DNA of 64,000 nt, taken from positions 310,001 to 374,000 of the forward strand of contig CBDFMI010000006.1 in the NCBI GenBank assembly GCA_965249615.1. Reading direction: 5' to 3'. This document shows positions 35,826 to 44,237 of this stretch, one piece after another (position 1 is the stretch's first letter; each line of letters begins with the position of its first letter). The DNA is from G963555815 sp965249615 [NCBI: bacterium]. Lineage in GTDB: Bacteria; UBA8248; JACPRG01. The notes beneath the pieces were generated by a model that had not been told where the DNA came from, did not search any database, and saw only the letters and a list, made by a program, of their open reading frames with translations. Both the position numbers and the translations under genes were made by a program.

Positions 35826-36377
35826 ATGACATCTTGGATTCGGGGAATCTTCCTTGTCTCCCTTTTGGGACTTGTCCTCTGGGCCGGTCCGGCGCTGGCG
35901 GCAGATGAATCTTTCTTCGCGAATCTTCAGCTGGTCCGGTTCAAGACCCCCGTTGATGTCCCGAACTTTGCGCTGCCGGACGTTTCGGGAGAGCGCGTCA
36001 ACTTTGGGGATTTCGAGGGCAAGGTGGTCCTCATGAATTTTTGGGCCACATGGTGACCCTACTGTCTACGAGAGCGGCCGGCTCTCGAAGCCCTTTATCA
36101 AAAATATAGGGAGCAGGGGTTCACCATTTTGGCCATCTCTATTGACTCTTCGGGTGAGAGGGCTGTGAAGCCTTATGTCGAAGATAACGATCTAACCTTC
36201 CCCCATCTCATTGACCAGACCACTGAGGTCTCGAGGGTTTTCATGGTTCCGGCGACCCCGACGACCTTTCTTGTGGACCGAGAAGGGCGTCTTGTCGGCG
36301 GCGGAGCGGGCTTCAGAGATTGGGCCACGCCGGAGGCCCACCAGCTCATCGAGGCCCTTCTTGAAGACGGTTCGTGA
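35826..36377 (+). CDS. TlpA/ResA-like thioredoxin with in-frame UGA (probable selenoprotein, U-x-x-C)
   Basis: ATG 35826 (GGAG upstream) opens a 183-residue frame interrupted only by TGA at 36054-36056. Residues 1-25 form a signal peptide ending ALA-A; then VPNFALPDVSGERVNFGDFEG and KVVLMNFWATW lead to codon 77, the UGA. The same frame continues PYCLRERPALEALYQKY, GFTILAISIDSS, VPATPTTFLVDREGRLVGG and EALLEDGS to a TGA at 36377. TlpA/ResA proteins have W-C-x-x-C here, so the UGA replaces the first active-site cysteine: U77-P-Y-C80. A stem-loop fits a SECIS at 36069-36087. Being followed by ccdA, it is likely a periplasmic thiol reductant for cytochrome c or CuA maturation. A pseudogene is less likely because everything else is intact. 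Confidence 0.87.
36069..36087 (+). promoter_or_regulatory. Candidate bacterial SECIS element of the TlpA-like selenoprotein
   Basis: CGAGAGC and GCTCTCG form a perfect 7-bp stem with loop GGCCG. The loop begins 19 nt after the UGA at 36054-36056 and starts with GG, fitting the described bacterial SECIS features (short apical loop with an early G, 16-37 nt from the Sec codon). Confidence 0.75.
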
Positions 36378-36445
36378 GAAAGAAGGGGTGAGGGGCTTGG
36401 CGTTTCAAGGCCCCGCCTTCGCTGACGGTAAACCGCTCTCAGGCC

Positions 36446-36474
36446 TTGACAGGTTGGTCTTTGCGGTGATACCG
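36446..36474 (+). promoter_or_regulatory. Possible promoter for ccdA
   Basis: TTGACA at 36446-36451 is followed after 16-17 bp by a poor -10 (GATACC/ATACCG). The distance to ATG 36500 is short, so this is tentative; ccdA may simply be co-transcribed with the gene before it. Confidence 0.25.
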
Positions 36475-36499
36475 TGGGCTAAAAGCGGAGACAGATAAT

Positions 36500-37243
36500 A
36501 TGGATCTAGGGTTTGGTGTATCTGCATTTGTCGCCTTTGTGGCAGGTCTCATCTCATTCCTTTCTCCATGTGTGCTTCCTCTGATCCCCTCTTATCTCTC
36601 TGTTGTATCAGGGGTTTCCCTAGAGGAGATGCAGGAAGGGGGGGGCACCTCCGTCCGCAGGAGAGTCTTCGTAAGCTCCCTTCTGTTCGTGTTCGGTTTT
36701 TCAGCCGTCTTTATCGCCCTGGGGGCCTCCTTCAGCCTTATCGGCCAGGCCCTTTTTCAGTTTCGCGGCGTACTCACGCACATAGGCGCCGTGGTGATCA
36801 TCCTCTTTGGACTCTATGTCGCCGGGGTGTTCAAGCCGAGTCTTCTCTCTCGGGAATACCGGCTGATGGGAAATAAAAAGCCTATCGGCTACGCGGGGGC
36901 GCTCCTCGTGGGGATCTCCTTCGGGATAGCTTGGACTCCCTGTGTGGGGCCGGCGCTGGGGGCCATTCTGACCCTGGCGAGCAGTCAAGGAGGGTTCAGC
37001 CAGGGGACGGGTCTTCTGGTCGTATACTCGGCGGGTTTGGCCATTCCCTTCCTCCTGAGCTCCCTGGCTTTGAACACCTTTTTCAAATTCTCGAAGGGGT
37101 TTCGAGGGTGGATGCCGGCCTTTCAACGGGCGGGCGGCGTGGTCCTGATCCTGATGGGGGTTCTATTGTTGACGGGCCAGTTTACCCGTCTCAACAATAT
37201 TGCCACCGCCTTTACCCCGGAGTGGATCTTGAGGTGGCTCTAA
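36500..37243 (+). CDS. ccdA: Cytochrome c biogenesis thiol-disulfide transporter CcdA
   Basis: CcdA (247 residues, six membrane helices) carries electrons from cytosolic thioredoxin to periplasmic thioredoxin-like proteins. The two essential cysteines are in LSPCVLPLIPSYLS and WTPCVGPALGAIL, with the internal pseudo-symmetry of the DsbD core. Its periplasmic partner is most likely the TlpA-like selenoprotein encoded 122 bp upstream. The cupredoxin and cytochrome oxidase genes follow. Confidence 0.94.
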   Translation: MDLGFGVSAFVAFVAGLISFLSPCVLPLIPSYLSVVSGVSLEEMQEGGGTSVRRRVFVSSLLFVFGFSAVFIALGASFSLIGQALFQFRGVLTHIGAVVIILFGLYVAGVFKPSLLSREYRLMGNKKPIGYAGALLVGISFGIAWTPCVGPALGAILTLASSQGGFSQGTGLLVVYSAGLAIPFLLSSLALNTFFKFSKGFRGWMPAFQRAGGVVLILMGVLLLTGQFTRLNNIATAFTPEWILRWL

Positions 37244-37288
37244 ACCCACCCTAGATCAGTAACCCCTTTCGGAAAGGAAGAGAGAATT

Positions 37289-38038
37289 ATGCGAGTGAAG
37301 TGGGTCGGGTTTGTCGTGCTCGCTCTGGCCTTAGTGGCCGTGGTGTGGACCTTCAAAGGGGGCGAGGCGGCGTACGAGGAGGGTGATGTGACGGATGGTG
37401 GCACCATCGCCGGCGCCATAAAATTCATGGGAACTCCCCCCCCGCCCAACCCGCTCGAGATCACCAAGGACCTGGAAGCCTGCGGGAAAGAGCCCATTAT
37501 GGATGAAAGCTTGGTCGTCGGCGAGGACGGCAGTGTCAGGTGGGCCGTTGTCTCCTTGACCGACGTGGAGTCGGGGAAAAAGTGGGACCTGCCAGAGGCC
37601 GTGCTGGACCAAAATGGGTGCATCTACCGTCCCCACGTCTTGCTGGTCCGCACGGGGGAGGACGTCAACGCCCTCAACAATGACGGGGTCCTGCACAACA
37701 TTCACACCTTTCCTGAAAAGAACGCGCCTTTGAACAAGGCCCACCCGAGGTTCCTGAAGCCCCCGAGGAAGCTTGTATTGAAAGGAAAGTCCTTCCGGAC
37801 GCCAGAGACGATCAATGTCAGGTGCGATATACACCCCTGGATGAATGCGTATATCGTAGCCGCCGACCACCCTTACTTTGCGGTGACCGACAAAGGCGGC
37901 CAATTCACCCTGACTAACGTGCCCCCCGGCACCTATACGCTGGAGGTCTGGCAGGAATCACTCGGCAAGGCTTCTCAGCAGGTCACTGTAGAGCCCAACG
38001 AAACGACCACCCTGACCGTGGCCCTCGAGGGGAAGTAA
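37289..38038 (+). CDS. Periplasmic cupredoxin with C-terminal carboxypeptidase-regulatory-like domain
   Basis: The 249-residue protein has an N-terminal signal/anchor (VGFVVLALALVAVVW) and a plastocyanin-like copper site: His136 (HNIHTF), Cys179, His182 and Met185 (RCDIHPWM). The C-terminal ~60 residues (YFAVTDKGGQFTLTNVPPGTYTLEVW) match a carboxypeptidase-regulatory-like beta-sandwich. It lies between ccdA and coxB, so it could donate electrons to, or handle copper for, the oxidase (inference). Confidence 0.85.
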   Translation: MRVKWVGFVVLALALVAVVWTFKGGEAAYEEGDVTDGGTIAGAIKFMGTPPPPNPLEITKDLEACGKEPIMDESLVVGEDGSVRWAVVSLTDVESGKKWDLPEAVLDQNGCIYRPHVLLVRTGEDVNALNNDGVLHNIHTFPEKNAPLNKAHPRFLKPPRKLVLKGKSFRTPETINVRCDIHPWMNAYIVAADHPYFAVTDKGGQFTLTNVPPGTYTLEVWQESLGKASQQVTVEPNETTTLTVALEGK

Positions 38039-38176
38039 TCGAGGGCACCTATCCCCAGTCCATGCGGGTGGTGTCGCCGGGTTTGTGTGTGTGTCTTGAT
38101 GGATATTTGCCACCCTTACAAGTCCTAATCGCCCTCTCGGCCAAAGCGAGACCGTGAAAAGCGCTGGGAGATCCTG

Positions 38177-38851
38177 ATGCTCAGGTGGCTTCCTGAGAAT
38201 GCATCAACCTACGGGAAGGATATCGACTCCCTCTTTTCTCTCATCTACAACATCACGGGCGTGACCTTCATTCTGGTGATGACCGCCATGGTGGCCTTCC
38301 TCATTTTGTTCCGCCACCGTGAAGGCCGGCGGGCGAGATATCTACACGGGAATACCTATCTGGAGATCCTTTGGACCGTCGTCACCGCCGGCATCATGAT
38401 CATGCTGACGATCATGAGCAGGCCGCTGTGGGGGAGAATTAAAGAATCCCTCCCAGCCAGCGAGATCCATGTCCGCGTTACGGCAAGACAGTTCAGCTGG
38501 GAGATCGTCTATCCGGGGCCTGACGGAAAGTTCGGAACCGAGGATGACCTCCGGGCGGACAATGATCTGAACGTCCCTGTCAATCAGGTGGTGCGGGTCA
38601 TCCTGAAGTCGGACGATGTCATCCACAGCCTTTTTATCCCGAACCTGCGTTTCAAGCAGGACGCCGTGCCGGGGCGAGACATCGATTCCTGGTTCGAGGC
38701 GACCCGACCGGGTAAGTACGAGATGCCCTGCGCTGAGCTCTGCGGATTCGGACACTCCGGGATGAAGGGATATCTCACCGTCCACTCTGCAGAGGATTAC
38801 CAAAGATGGGTCGAGAGAAACTGGCCGTCCTCCCAGGAGGAGGATTCGTGA
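38177..38851 (+). CDS. coxB: Cytochrome c oxidase subunit II (CuA)
   Basis: Subunit II has two N-terminal membrane helices and a periplasmic cupredoxin domain with the complete CuA site: His150 (DDVIHSLFIP), Cys185, Glu187, Cys189, His193 and Met196 (CAELCGFGHSGM). It accepts electrons from a soluble c-type cytochrome; no fused cytochrome c domain is present. The 224-residue length is typical. The aromatic ARQFSWEIVYPG patch is conserved. First gene of the oxidase operon. Confidence 0.96.
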   Translation: MLRWLPENASTYGKDIDSLFSLIYNITGVTFILVMTAMVAFLILFRHREGRRARYLHGNTYLEILWTVVTAGIMIMLTIMSRPLWGRIKESLPASEIHVRVTARQFSWEIVYPGPDGKFGTEDDLRADNDLNVPVNQVVRVILKSDDVIHSLFIPNLRFKQDAVPGRDIDSWFEATRPGKYEMPCAELCGFGHSGMKGYLTVHSAEDYQRWVERNWPSSQEEDS

Positions 38852-38900
38852 GACGTGGGCCAGCGGGTCAACCAGCCCCCGGGGAAGATGGGGTGAGGCG

Positions 38901-40655
38901 GTGAGCGAGTCGGCGGCGAGGGCGATGCAGGATGCCCATGTCCACCACGGGCATCTGGGCTTTTGGCGCACGTACGTCTTCTCGACAGACCACAAAATGA
39001 TCGCCAAGCAGTTTCTCTTCATGGGCCTTTTCATGATGGTCCTGGGAGGGCTGATAGCGCTCCTGATGCGCTGGCAGCTGGCGTGGCCGGAGACGTCGGT
39101 GCCAGGCTTCGGGTGGGTTCCTGAGCCCTACATGTACAGCGGGATCATCCCGCCCGACTTCTACAACGTGCTCTTCACGATGCACGCCACGCTCATGATC
39201 TTCTTTGTACTCATGCCCATCCTGGTCGGCTGTTTTGGGAACTTCTTGATCCCTCTCATGATCGGGGCCCGGGACATGGCCTTTCCTGTCCTCAACACGC
39301 TCTCCTTCTGGGCCGCTGCGCTGGCGGGCCTTGTGATGCTGGCCGGGTTCGCCGTCCCGGGGGGACACGCGGCTGGCGGCTGGACCGCCTACGCCCCCCT
39401 GACGGCGAATGTGACCTATACCGGAGTGGACTGGGGCCAGAACCTCTGGATCATTAGCCTCATTATCCTCAGCTTCTCGTCCCTCATGGGGTCCATCAAC
39501 TACATCACCACGATCATCAACATGCGGGCTCCGGGGATGACATTCTTTCGCCTGCCGTTGGTGATCTGGTCCCTCTTCATTGTGGCGATCCTCCTCTTGC
39601 TGGCACTGCCCGTCTTGACCGCAGCCCTGACGATGCTCTTGTTCGATCGGGCCCTGGGGACGAGTTTCTTCCTCCCCGCGGGCGGGGGGGAGCCGCTCCT
39701 GTGGCAGCACCTCTTCTGGTTCTTCGGCCACCCGGAGGTCTACGTCTTGATTCTTCCGGCCATGGGGATCGGATCGGAGATCCTCGCGGTCTTTTCTCGA
39801 AAGCCCATCTTTGGCTATCGGGCCATGGTGTACGCCATGATGGCCATCGCCTTCCTGGGGTTCATCGTCTGGGGTCATCATATGTTCCAGAGCGGGATGA
39901 ACCCGGTGTTGGGCACGAGCTTCATGCTCTCGACGATGGTGATCGCCGTGCCGTCGGCCATCAAGACCTTCAATTGGCTCGGCACCCTCTGGGGCGGTTC
40001 GATCCGATTCACCACGCCGATGCTGAACGGGCTCGCCTTCGTTTCCATGTTCGTGATCGGGGGCTTGAGCGGTATTTTTATGGCGTCAACCCCGGTAGAC
40101 ATCTTCATCCACGACACCTATTTCATCGTCGCCCACATCCACTATGTGCTTTTTGGCGGCAGTCTCTTCGGCCTTTTCGGGGCGATTTACTATTGGTTCC
40201 CTAAAATGTTTGGCCGGATGATGAACGAGACCCTCGGGAAGATTCACTTCTGGGCAACGTTCATTGCGTTCAACGGCGTCTTCTTCCCGATGCACATCCT
40301 GGGCGTCGGGGGGATGATGCGCAGGATCTATAACCCTCTGCAGTATGAGTTTCTGCAGACGCTGCAGCCCCTCAATGTCTTCATCACCATCAGTGCTTTT
40401 GCACTCGGCGCGGCGCAGATCGCGCTGGTGATCAATTTCTTCTGGAGTCTCTTTGCTGGGAAGAGGGCGGAGGCGAACCCATGGCATGCGAACACCCTAG
40501 AATGGAGTGCTCCCTCACCGCCCCCCCACGGCAACTGGGGCGAGGCCGTTCCAATCGTCTATCGAAGCGCCTATGAGTACAGCTCGCCCGAGGTTTCGGA
40601 GGATTGGCTTCCGCAAGATCGACCCCTGGTCCCAAAACCGGCGGCAGCCCATTAG
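38901..40655 (+). CDS. coxA: Cytochrome c oxidase subunit I (A-type heme-copper oxidase)
   Basis: The 584-residue catalytic subunit has 12 membrane helices, with FTMHATLMIFFVLMP (heme a ligand), WQHLFWFFGHPEVYVLILPAMGI (CuB His, the Tyr cross-link and the Glu of A1-type enzymes), WGHHMF (CuB His pair) and DTYFIVAHIHYVLFGGS (heme ligands). It reduces O2 to water and pumps protons. GTG 38901 is the start, 49 bp after coxB. Confidence 0.97.
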   Translation: MSESAARAMQDAHVHHGHLGFWRTYVFSTDHKMIAKQFLFMGLFMMVLGGLIALLMRWQLAWPETSVPGFGWVPEPYMYSGIIPPDFYNVLFTMHATLMIFFVLMPILVGCFGNFLIPLMIGARDMAFPVLNTLSFWAAALAGLVMLAGFAVPGGHAAGGWTAYAPLTANVTYTGVDWGQNLWIISLIILSFSSLMGSINYITTIINMRAPGMTFFRLPLVIWSLFIVAILLLLALPVLTAALTMLLFDRALGTSFFLPAGGGEPLLWQHLFWFFGHPEVYVLILPAMGIGSEILAVFSRKPIFGYRAMVYAMMAIAFLGFIVWGHHMFQSGMNPVLGTSFMLSTMVIAVPSAIKTFNWLGTLWGGSIRFTTPMLNGLAFVSMFVIGGLSGIFMASTPVDIFIHDTYFIVAHIHYVLFGGSLFGLFGAIYYWFPKMFGRMMNETLGKIHFWATFIAFNGVFFPMHILGVGGMMRRIYNPLQYEFLQTLQPLNVFITISAFALGAAQIALVINFFWSLFAGKRAEANPWHANTLEWSAPSPPPHGNWGEAVPIVYRSAYEYSSPEVSEDWLPQDRPLVPKPAAAH

Positions 40656-40710
40656 GGCAAGGGGTGCTGGACCAACTTTACTTTTGAGGGGCTGCCCGAG
40701 GGCCGACCAT

Positions 40711-41643
40711 ATGGGGCTTCATCGGTTCGCCTTTTTGACGGCGTGGGCAACCTTCCTGCTGATCTTTGTCGGCGGGTTGGTGACCAGCACCGGCTCCGGC
40801 CTCGCCGTGCCCGACTGGCCCCTTTCCTTCGGGCAGTTCTTTCCCCCCATGGTGGGGGGCGTGCTATACGAGCACGGGCACCGGATGGCGGCCGCCTTTG
40901 TGGGCGTCTTGACGCTGGTCCTGACCGTTTGGATCTGCCTTCGAGAGACCAGAAGATGGATAAAAGCCCTGGCAGTGGGTGCCTTGTTGGCCGTTGTCCT
41001 GCAAGGGGTCCTCGGCGGGATCACTGTTCTATTTCTTTTGCCCACCCCAGTCTCGGTGGCTCACGCCTTGCTCGCCCACACCTTCTTTTGCCTGACGGTG
41101 GTGCTGGCCGTGCTCACAGGTCCGAGGTTTAAAACCCTCCAGGCTGTCGGGGAGGCCCAATCCTCTCTGCCGCGCCTTTGCGCCGCGACGGCCGTCGTGA
41201 TCTATGGTCAACTTGTCCTGGGGGCACTCGTGCGGCACACGGGCGCCGGCCTGGCGATCCCTGACTTCCCGTTGGCCTTCGGGGGGCTCCTGCCGCCGAT
41301 GAGCGATCCCGCGGTCGTTGTCCATTTTCTGCACCGCGTGGGGGCCGTAGCGGTCGCCGCGTTTATTATCTGGACACTGGCACGGGTGGTCCGGGGACAT
41401 CGAGCGGAGGGAAGGCTGTTCCGTCCGGCGCTGGGGATGACGGCCCTCCTGTTTCTAGAGATCACGCTGGGCGCCTTCACCATCTGGACCCAGAAGGCCG
41501 TCCTCCCCACGACGGGGCATGTGGCCATCGGGGGGGCGATTTTGGCCACCAGCCTTGTCTTGACACTTCGCTCCTACCGACTCCTGGCGCTGCCGAAGCC
41601 CAGGGTGGGTCTGGGGCTTGTCGCGGAGCAGGTGCCCGCATGA
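40711..41643 (+). CDS. ctaA: Heme A synthase (CtaA/Cox15)
   Basis: CtaA oxidises heme O to heme A for the oxidase. The 310-residue protein has eight membrane helices in two repeats, each with the STGSGLAVPDWPLSFGQFFPP / HTGAGLAIPDFPLAFGGLLPP motif, and the His ligands in EHGHRM, LAHTFF, HFLHRVG and TTGHVAIG. ATG 40711 (MGLHRFAFL) is chosen; the frame is open upstream but lies inside coxA. It overlaps ctaB by 4 bp. Confidence 0.93.
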   Translation: MGLHRFAFLTAWATFLLIFVGGLVTSTGSGLAVPDWPLSFGQFFPPMVGGVLYEHGHRMAAAFVGVLTLVLTVWICLRETRRWIKALAVGALLAVVLQGVLGGITVLFLLPTPVSVAHALLAHTFFCLTVVLAVLTGPRFKTLQAVGEAQSSLPRLCAATAVVIYGQLVLGALVRHTGAGLAIPDFPLAFGGLLPPMSDPAVVVHFLHRVGAVAVAAFIIWTLARVVRGHRAEGRLFRPALGMTALLFLEITLGAFTIWTQKAVLPTTGHVAIGGAILATSLVLTLRSYRLLALPKPRVGLGLVAEQVPA

Positions 41644-42545
41644 CCCTTGGCGCGCACATCTTGCACATGCCGTGGGCCCAGGCCCAGGGACGGGCGAGGG
41701 ACTTCCTTCAGTTGACGAAGCCCCGGGTCGTCCTGCTCGTCCTGGCCACGGTGCTCGCGGGTTTCTATCTGGGTTCCCAGGGAGGGATGGATGGGCCCTT
41801 GCTGGTCCGGACGCTCATCGGAGCGGCCCTGGCGGCCGGCGGCGCCGTGGCGGTGAACCAATACCTTGAACGCGAAGTGGACGGGCGAATGAAGCGCACG
41901 CGGCTCCGGCCACTGCCCGCCGGGCGGATGAAGCCCGCCGAGGCGCTGGCCTTCGGGGTGACCATCACGGTGGGTGGGTTAATCTACCTCGCCCTCATGG
42001 TCAACGGTCTCAGTGCCCTTGTCACTGCGGCCACCGTGATAGGCTACATCTTCGTCTATACGCCCCTCAAGCAGAAGACCTCCCTGTGCAGCGTCGCAGG
42101 AGCGGTTCCAGGGGCCCTCCCGCCGGTGACCGGCTGGGTGGCGGCCAGGGGCGAGCTGGGTCTGGAGGCTTGGGTGCTCTTTGCTATCTTGTTTCTCTGG
42201 CAGTTCCCCCATTCGCTTTCCATCGCATGGATCTATCGCGACGATTATGCCCGGGCGGGCATCCGCCTCCTCCCGGTCGTGGAGCAAGACGGCAGGAGCA
42301 CGGGGCGCCAGGTCGTGAGCAACTGCTTGGCGCTCATCGCCGTGGGCATCCTGCCGGCGCTCATCGGACTTTCAGGGCCCGTCTATTTTATGGCGGCCCT
42401 TGTACTCGGGGTGGCGTTCCTTGGCTGTGGGATCAGTCTCGCAGTCTCCAGATCGACTGCGGCTGCACGCCGCCTGCTGTTCGCTTCGCTGATCTATCTG
42501 CCGGTTTTGCTCGTGTTCATGACCCTCGACAAGGTTCCGACCTAA
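41640..42545 (+). CDS. ctaB: Protoheme IX farnesyltransferase (heme O synthase)
   Basis: CtaB/CyoE attaches a farnesyl group to heme B, giving heme O, the CtaA substrate. The 301-residue UbiA-family membrane protein has NQYLEREVDGRMKRTRLRPLP (the Asp-rich prenyl-diphosphate site), YTPLKQKTSLCSVAGAVPGALPP and WQFPHSLSIAWIYRDDYARAGI. It overlaps ctaA by ATGA, indicating coupled translation. Confidence 0.96.
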   Translation: MTLGAHILHMPWAQAQGRARDFLQLTKPRVVLLVLATVLAGFYLGSQGGMDGPLLVRTLIGAALAAGGAVAVNQYLEREVDGRMKRTRLRPLPAGRMKPAEALAFGVTITVGGLIYLALMVNGLSALVTAATVIGYIFVYTPLKQKTSLCSVAGAVPGALPPVTGWVAARGELGLEAWVLFAILFLWQFPHSLSIAWIYRDDYARAGIRLLPVVEQDGRSTGRQVVSNCLALIAVGILPALIGLSGPVYFMAALVLGVAFLGCGISLAVSRSTAAARRLLFASLIYLPVLLVFMTLDKVPT

Positions 42546-42590
42546 GCGAGGGGACGTGCGTGGTCTGAACGGACGCAATGGGTGGGTAAT

Positions 42591-43286
42591 ATGGCGCAAG
42601 GGGTAGCCACAGGTTCTGGAATCGGTCTCGCAAAGGATGTCCCCAGGGTGGGACGCCGGGCAGAAGGCCTTCCTCCGTCACCCCCCCCACCTCCATTTAA
42701 CGATGGCCCCTTATTCCCTCTCCCTCCCCTAGATCCGCCCATCAGCAACGCCCGCCTGGGCATGGTGATCTTTCTCGGGGCGGAGATGATGTTTTTTGTG
42801 GGGCTCATCGGCGCCTTCATCACCTTTCGCCTCGGGAGCCCAATCTGGCCCCCCGTCGACCAGCCGCGCCTGCCCATCGGAGTGACCGGGGTCAACACGG
42901 CCATCTTGCTCTTCAGCGCCTATTGGATGTTTCGAGCTTTGCGCGCCCCCCGGCAGGGGAACCAGCAAGGCCTCGCGGTCGGACTTTTAACGACGGCCCT
43001 TCTCGGGACGATCTTTCTGGGGGTCCAGGGGTACGAGTGGGCCCGCCTACTTCACTTTGGCCTCACATTGTCGGGCGGGGTTTACGGGGCGACTTTTTAC
43101 ACGCTGGTCGGATTCCATGGGATTCATGTGCTCGCCGCGGTCATCTGGCTCCTGGTCGTCCTCGTCAGGACAACGAGAAACCGCTTTTCTGCAAAGAGAC
43201 ACGTTGCCGTTCAGCTCTGTGGGATGTACTGGTTTTTCGTGGTCGGACTTTGGCCCGTTCTTTTTGCCCTTGTATATCTGAACTGA
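42591..43286 (+). CDS. coxC: Cytochrome c oxidase subunit III
   Basis: This 231-residue membrane protein has five helices of the bacterial subunit III type, including FLGAEMMFFVGLIGAFITFR, GVYGATFYTLVGFHGIHVLAA and the terminal YWFFVVGLWPVLFALVYL. Subunit III stabilises the catalytic core. ATG 42591 is preferred; a GTG three codons earlier is possible. A proline-rich, poorly conserved N-terminal segment precedes the first helix. A second subunit III-like gene follows at 43635. Confidence 0.93.
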   Translation: MAQGVATGSGIGLAKDVPRVGRRAEGLPPSPPPPPFNDGPLFPLPPLDPPISNARLGMVIFLGAEMMFFVGLIGAFITFRLGSPIWPPVDQPRLPIGVTGVNTAILLFSAYWMFRALRAPRQGNQQGLAVGLLTTALLGTIFLGVQGYEWARLLHFGLTLSGGVYGATFYTLVGFHGIHVLAAVIWLLVVLVRTTRNRFSAKRHVAVQLCGMYWFFVVGLWPVLFALVYLN

Positions 43287-43312
43287 GGTGCCCCATTGGT
43301 TGACAGGGAAAA

Positions 43313-43638
43313 ATGGGAAACGGGATAATCTCCAGGAAGTGTTCAGGCGTGTCGTTCAGGACGAAGAGATATCTCCTGGCTGGTTTGTGGGTGGCGTTTT
43401 TCGTCATTCCGGTTTCGGCAGAGGCATGCGCCTTCTGTTGGATCCAGGACGCCCCCTTCGCCAAGGGGTTCCAGGGGACCCTCCTCTTCCTGATGGTGGC
43501 GCCCTTCGCCGTCGTTGGGTCCATCGCGGGGTGGCTTCTCTGGGCACACCGGCGTGCTTCTGTACGCCACCGAAGAGAGATTTTGGCCCAAGGTGGCCCC
43601 ACCCGAAGCGTGGAGATGGATGGGAGCTGTTTCGATGA
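43313..43638 (+). CDS. Small CxxC membrane protein between two coxC genes, 3' end unresolved
   Basis: From ATG 43313 the frame gives a protein-like stretch of about 85 residues: signal segment (LLAGLWVAFFVIPVSA), a CAFC motif (Cys39, Cys42) and a membrane helix (TLLFLMVAPFAVVGSIAGWLL) ending in WAHRR. Beyond this the frame stays open to 44152 but runs out of frame through the next gene and loses protein character. In another frame a TGA at 43636-43638 overlaps the next ATG (ATGA), so a frameshift near 43550-43630 may have hidden the natural end. Small CxxC membrane proteins are common in oxidase loci; function unknown. Confidence 0.4.
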
Positions 43639-44234
43639 AGGCAACGGTCGAACCCACGGAATCCCCCCTCACTCCCGAGAGCTCGGGCAAGCTGGGGATG
43701 TGGATATTCCTGGTGGGGGACGCAATGACCTTCGGGGGGTTGCTCGCCGGGTATGGCGCCCTGCGCTATGGAAGCGTCGACTGGCCGGTCCCGTCGGAGG
43801 TGCTCGGGATACCCCTGACGGCGGTCATGACCTTCATCCTGATCTGCACCAGCGTCACCATGGTGGAGGGCCTGGCAGCGATTCGCAGGGGAAACCGCCG
43901 GCGAATGCGAAACTTCCTCCTGCTGACCGTCCTGGGAGGGCTGCTGTTTCTGGGATTGCAGGCCTTGGAATGGACCGAACTCATCCATCGCGGCCTCACG
44001 CTGACCGGAAATCCCTTCGGGTCCACCCTCTTCGGGGCCACCTTTTTCGTCCTGACGGGTTTTCACGGCGCCCACGTCGCCGGGGGCGTCATCTACCTTT
44101 CCTGCATCGTGATCCTGGGGGTTCGCGGCCGTTTTTCAGGAGAGAACCATAACCAGGTTGAAATCGCTGGGCTTTACTGGCACTTCGTGGATCTCGTTTG
44201 GATCCTGATTTTCACCTTTGTCTATCTGGTGTAG
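43635..44234 (+). CDS. Second cytochrome c oxidase subunit III-like protein
   Basis: The 199-residue protein is a five-helix subunit III homologue (GMWIFLVGDAMTFGGLLAGY, GATFFVLTGFHGAHVAGGVIYL, GLYWHFVDLVWILIFTFVYL). It is clearly different in sequence from the coxC product and closer to CyoC/quinol-oxidase-type subunits. ATG 43635 is chosen (MKATVEPTESP); the frame is open upstream without good protein character. It may replace coxC in one form of the complex or assemble with it. Confidence 0.88.
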   Translation: MKATVEPTESPLTPESSGKLGMWIFLVGDAMTFGGLLAGYGALRYGSVDWPVPSEVLGIPLTAVMTFILICTSVTMVEGLAAIRRGNRRRMRNFLLLTVLGGLLFLGLQALEWTELIHRGLTLTGNPFGSTLFGATFFVLTGFHGAHVAGGVIYLSCIVILGVRGRFSGENHNQVEIAGLYWHFVDLVWILIFTFVYLV

Positions 44235-44237
44235 CGG

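Noticed and set aside
36054-36056. Reading the TlpA-like gene as an ordinary pseudogene
   Set aside because: The only lesion is a UGA exactly at the active-site cysteine, with a SECIS-like hairpin following and a second gene in the window showing the same pattern; chance nonsense mutations would not be expected to do this twice.
38868-39881. A 337-codon open frame on the minus strand
   Set aside because: It is the antisense shadow of coxA, rich in His, Asp, Glu and Gln, without recognisable motifs.
43636-44152. Continuation of the small CxxC gene frame
   Set aside because: It runs out of frame through the subunit III-like gene and is rich in Arg, Gly and Pro; not a real protein part.
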